From positions 53,989 through 83,291 of the forward strand of contig NW_019091693.1 in NCBI RefSeq assembly GCF_001949145.1: a DNA stretch of 29,303 bases. The letters run 5' to 3'. Under the pieces are notes generated by a model, which saw only the letters and a list, made by a program, of their open reading frames with translations, was not told where the DNA came from and searched no databases. Position numbers and translations under genes: made by a program. Source of the DNA: Acanthaster planci. Taxonomy: Eukaryota > Echinodermata > Asteroidea > Valvatida > Acanthasteridae. Shown here piece after piece: positions 26,504 through 29,303 of this stretch (positions within the stretch are counted from its first letter, which is position 1; each line of letters opens with the position of its first letter).

Positions 26504-26812
26504 ATGGCCATGTCTTCTCCGGTCAAGTTTAAGTCTGTAACTACCGAACAGGCCGATTCAGTTGTTGATTTCGGTCCAATTGTTGATATTCAAAAAGTCC
26601 CTGTGAATAAAGCTGATTTGGTTTACCTTCAACCGCGACTACAGTTTTACTTATATGTGGGTTGTAAAATCTCTGGTTTTTTTTTTTTTACATTTGGAGC
26701 TTTGAACAGAATCAAAATGCCTTTCGAACTTTCAATCGTCTGGTCGATGCTGATGTTCCATATCTGCCGGATACTTTGCGCCAAGTGGGCTCGTTAATTA
26801 TGAAACACGTCT
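26504..26812 (+). pseudogene. Unknown coding remnant broken at a poly-T run
   Basis: From 26504 the frame reads MAMSSPVKFKSVTTEQADSV, VDFGPIVDIQKVPVNKADLV and YLQPRLQFYLYVGCKISG, then enters a run of 13 T (26678-26690). Past the run another frame continues YIWSFEQNQNAFRTFNRLVD and ADVPYLPDTLRQVGSLIMKH before a TAG. Both halves have convincing protein composition, so I infer one protein split by a homopolymer slip, either real or a sequencing error. The family is not recognised. It directly precedes the LTR element and is on the same strand. Confidence 0.4.
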
Positions 26813-26859
26813 GCGTCTAGGTAACTTGTGAGGGGCGCAAGGCCCTCCTTTGGATATAC

Positions 26860-27025
26860 TGTGTTAGTGCATGACCTTTGACACACCTGGGTACTTGGAA
26901 GAAACCTGTGTGAGCACATGATTGTGTGACATGTACCGACCGACCAGAATGCTACAATAAATCGTGAACCCTACATATCTGAGTTCATATCCTTCCTGAA
27001 TAATAGAGTAACATAGGATATGACA
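26860..27025 (+). mobile_element. 3' portion of a 5' LTR (Ty3/gypsy type)
   Basis: The sequence ends in ...atatgaCA directly against the primer-binding site, as expected for an LTR terminus. It contains a polyadenylation signal (caataaa near 26952). A TGTG at 26860 is a possible 5' end, which would make a very short LTR of about 166 bp. The left border is therefore uncertain and no 3' LTR lies in the window for comparison. Confidence 0.5.
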
Positions 27026-27039
27026 TGGTGTCATAAGTG
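27026..27039 (+). promoter_or_regulatory. Primer-binding site, tRNA-Leu-like
   Basis: TGGTGTCATAAGTG is complementary to the 3' end of many animal leucine tRNAs (acceptor CACCA preceded by CACTTCTGA) with one mismatch at the ninth base. It abuts the LTR end with no spacer. It primes minus-strand DNA synthesis. Confidence 0.7.
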
Positions 27040-28155
27040 AAGAAGTATTTTGGTGACATTTAAAGACGAATTTTGGGGTCAACTTCGGCGGAGTTGCAGT
27101 GCAAGTGGAAAACGCGGGAACAACAAAGCGAGTAAGTGCCGTTGCGTTGTTGCTTAGTCTTTCTTCGGAAGTATTGTGGACTTTGCAGTGTTTGCATTTC
27201 ATTTTCTTTCTGGGGGATGGGTTTTTACCCTTCTCATTAATTGGTCCTAAAAACACCCGTTTTTGAGAGTAAGTACCTGGAGGGAATTTGTGATTGCAAA
27301 CTTCTGAATTGCAACCGTGTGTACCCGTAACTTGAATGATGGAGTCACTAAGTCTAAAGACACCCCGACAATTTGATGTCGAGGCCAGTAATCTCACTAA
27401 AGCATGGAAGCTATGGAAAGAAGAGTTTCAACTCTACATAGATCTGGCCATGGGGGGATAAAGATGACAAAACAAAGGTCAAGATGTTGTTATACCTGGT
27501 TGGTAGTAAAGGCTATACCAGACCATCAAGCCTGCAACATAAAACTTGGCATCAGCTTTAAAGGCCTTTACTGCAACCCACCTAGAAATGAAACAGTTGA
27601 CCGGTACAAATTCTTCACACGAAATCAGCAGGCAGGGGAAACATTTGACACGTATCTCACAGATTTGAAGCTGTTGGCAGCAAACTGCAACTTCAATACA
27701 TTGCAGGATGGCCTCATCCGTGACCGTGTAGTGTGTGGCATAAGAGATTCTACACTTCGAGAGAGACTTTTGAGAAAAACGGAGTTGACTCTCGAGAAAT
27801 GCATTAAAGCATGCCGTGCATCGGAGTTGTCCAAGAATCGAATGGACATGATCGATGGTCACGCTGTCAGTGCAGTTAAACAGAAACCGAAAAAGAAAAA
27901 TGCCAGCAGCTGGCAGTCACAAATGCAAACGAAGCCAAAGTATGAGAAATCGAAAGTCAGATGTGGCACAGAGCATGAATTTCTGAAGAGTAAGTGCCCC
28001 GCCTATGGCCAGGAATGTCAGCGATGTGGCAAACGCAACCATTTTAAGAAGCAGTGCAAGACCAGCCTGAAGTCCAAGACGAGAGTACATGGGTTCGATG
28101 AAAATGAGCAGTCAGATGAGTATGAATCTGAGTATGAGCTGCAAACAATGCAACT
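27040..28155 (+). repeat. Tandem unit 1 (5' UTR plus gag)
   Basis: It begins at aagaagtattttggtgac just after the primer-binding site and ends at ...caatgcaact. It matches unit 2 (28157-29303) at high identity (estimated about 97 percent apart from four indels). Confidence 0.95.
27336..28155 (+). pseudogene. gag: gag of an LTR retrotransposon, copy 1 (disabled)
   Basis: It starts at tandem ATGs (27336, 27339) and carries the Ty3/gypsy-type capsid pattern: NLTKAWKLWKEEF near the start, RYKFFTRNQQAGETFDTYLT in the middle, then a Lys-rich linker and Cys-His knuckles. Compared with copy 2 it has an extra G in a G run near 27455, two 7-nt deletions (near 27510 and 27570) and an 18-nt deletion near 27965 that removes the first Cys pair of knuckle 1. 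These shift the frame and introduce stops. The second knuckle (CQRCGKRNHFKKQC) is intact. The copy stops exactly at the N at 28156. Gag would form the particle that packages element RNA. Confidence 0.85.
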
Positions 28156-28156
28156 N
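28156..28156. other. Single N: assembly gap or ambiguous join
   Basis: The only ambiguous base in the window. It sits exactly at the junction of two tandem copies of the same element region. Confidence 0.95.
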
Positions 28157-28452
28157 AAGAAGTATTTTGGTGACATTTAAAGACGAATTTTGGGGTCAAC
28201 TTCGGCGGAGTTGCAGTGCAAGTGGAAAACGCGGGAACAACGAAGCGAGTAAGTGCCGTTGCGTTGCTGCTTAGTCTTTCTTCGGAAGTATTGTGGACTT
28301 TGCAGTGTTTGCATTTCATTTTCTTTCTGGGGGATGGGTTTTTACCCCTCTCATTAATTGGTCCTAAAAACACCCGTTTTTGAGAGTAAGTACCTGGAGG
28401 GAATTTGTGATTGCAAACTTCTGAATTGCAACCGTGTGTACCCGTAACTTGA
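28157..28452 (+). other. 5' leader of LTR element, copy 2
   Basis: Untranslated leader, nearly identical to 27040-27335 and lacking the LTR and primer-binding site that precede copy 1. Confidence 0.8.
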
Positions 28453-29303
28453 ATGATGGAGTCACTAAGTCTAAAGACACCCCAACAATTTGATGTCGAG
28501 GCCAGTAATCTCACTAAAGCATGGAAGCTATGGAAAGAAGAGTTTCAACTCTACATAGATCTGGCCATGGGGGATAAAGATGACAAAACAAATGTCAAGA
28601 TGTTGTTATACCTGGTTGGTAGTAAAGGCAGAGAGCTATATCAGACCATCAAGCCTGCAACAGAAAGCTTGGCATCAGCTTTAAAGGCCTTTGGCGATTA
28701 CTGCAACCCACCTAGAAATGAAACAGTTGACCGGTACAAATTCTTCACACGAAATCAGCAGGCAGGGGAAACATTTGACACGTATCTCACAGATTTGAAG
28801 CTGTTGGCAGCAAACTGCAACTTCAATACATTGCAGGATGGCCTCATCCGTGACCGTGTAGTGTGTGGCATAAGAGATTCTACACTTCGAGAGAGACTTT
28901 TGAGGGAAACGGAGTTGACTCTCGAGGAATGCATTAAAGCATGCCGTGCATCGGAGTTGTCCAAGAATCGAATGGACATGATCGATGGTCACGCTGTCAG
29001 TGCAGTTAAACAGAAACCGAAAAAGAAAAATGCCAGCAGTGGGCAGTCACAAATGCAAACGAAGCCAAAGTATGAGAAATCGAAAGTCAGATTTGGCAAA
29101 TGTCGCTACTGTGGCACAGAGCATGAATTTCTGAAGAGTAAGTGCCCCGCCTATGGCCAGGAATGTCAGCGATGTGGCAAACGCAACCATTTTAAGAAGC
29201 AGTGCAAGACCAACCTGAAGTCCAAGACGAGAGTACATGGGTTCGATGAAAATGAGCAGTCAGATGAGTATGAATCTGAGTATGAGCTGCAAACAGTGCA
29301 ACT
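28453..29303 (+). CDS. gag: gag of a Ty3/gypsy-type retrotransposon, copy 2 (partial)
   Basis: Open from tandem ATGs (28453, 28456) to the window end, about 283 codons with no stop. Order of features: an N-terminal helix-rich part (AWKLWKEEFQLYIDLAMGD), a capsid-like stretch (MLLYLVGSKGRELYQT, then FFTRNQQAGETFDTYLTDLK and LIRDRVVCGIRD), a Lys-rich linker (QKPKKKNAS), and two CCHC-like knuckles: CRYCGTEHEFLKSKC and CQRCGKRNHFKKQC. It then enters an acidic Glu/Ser/Tyr region (DENEQSDEYESEYELQ). Two knuckles of this kind are typical of the gypsy lineages common in invertebrates. Protease, RT and integrase should follow outside the window. This copy looks young. Confidence 0.88.
   Translation, partial: MMESLSLKTPQQFDVEASNLTKAWKLWKEEFQLYIDLAMGDKDDKTNVKMLLYLVGSKGRELYQTIKPATESLASALKAFGDYCNPPRNETVDRYKFFTRNQQAGETFDTYLTDLKLLAANCNFNTLQDGLIRDRVVCGIRDSTLRERLLRETELTLEECIKACRASELSKNRMDMIDGHAVSAVKQKPKKKNASSGQSQMQTKPKYEKSKVRFGKCRYCGTEHEFLKSKCPAYGQECQRCGKRNHFKKQCKTNLKSKTRVHGFDENEQSDEYESEYELQTVQ

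Noticed and set aside
26864-27397. 177-codon minus-strand ORF over the LTR end and leader (repeated at 28044-28514)
   Set aside because: It lies antisense to the LTR, primer-binding site and gag start, and its recurrence only reflects the tandem duplication.
27479-27862. Minus-strand ORFs inside gag (also 28681-28992)
   Set aside because: Antisense shadows of the gag coding frame, duplicated with it.
1-29303. CRISPR arrays, tRNA and rRNA genes, bacterial operons
   Set aside because: No regularly spaced repeats with unique spacers, no tRNA-like B-box (GGTTCGAATCC) with a fitting arm, no rRNA stretches and no ribosome-binding-site pattern were found.

Overview
The window looks like animal nuclear DNA, most likely from a marine invertebrate. 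A cnidarian such as a coral or anemone is my best guess, from the style of the repeats; no single-copy host gene confirms it. The DNA is AT-rich and non-coding over most of its length. It has spliceosomal introns (GTAAGT...TTTCAG), and almost every recognisable coding stretch comes from a mobile element. There is no operon structure and I found no tRNA, rRNA or CRISPR. I could not identify one intact ordinary host gene.

Layout, left to right. 181-736: a short element with 14-bp perfect terminal inverted repeats (TIRs) and one long minus-strand ORF between them. 1195-5700: remains of a PIF/Harbinger-type element, with a HARBI1-like transposase exon on + and, facing it on -, a multi-exon MADF/BESS-like partner gene (4585-3032). 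6370-6640: a decayed integrase-core exon of the IS3EU-like kind. 7020-7480 and 12327-12800: two minus-strand LINE fragments (the RT C-terminus, and the linker between endonuclease and RT). 9586-12073: a broken, intron-containing copy of a repeat-associated metazoan protein of unknown function with an SDTDVLLI motif. 14863-16287: scattered short coding remnants and hairpins. 17294-17401: an almost perfect 51-bp stem hairpin. 19740-20141: a diverged foldback element. 20330-20577: the N-terminal piece of a possible Polinton/adintovirus-like capsid gene. 20737-21435: a second copy of the small-ORF module also seen at 14.8-15.5 kb. 22504-22983: two perfect hairpins. 24440-25886: a second, inverted copy of the Harbinger-associated repeat from 3823-5670. 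26504-26812: an unrecognised ORF pair joined by a poly-T slip. 26860-29303: the 5' end of a Ty3/gypsy-type LTR retrotransposon (LTR end, primer-binding site, gag), present twice in tandem around a single N.

How the parts relate. The two Harbinger-associated copies lie head to head about 19 kb apart and share disabling changes in the MADF exon. The tandem gag copies both end at exactly the same element position, once at the N and once at the window end, which points to an assembly join rather than biology. The most promising undescribed material is (i) the small-ORF module shared by 14.8-15.5 kb and 20.7-21.4 kb, whose membrane-segment codons differ mostly at silent positions, and (ii) the SDTDVLLI gene family. 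Family calls were made by eye from remembered motif patterns, without database searches.
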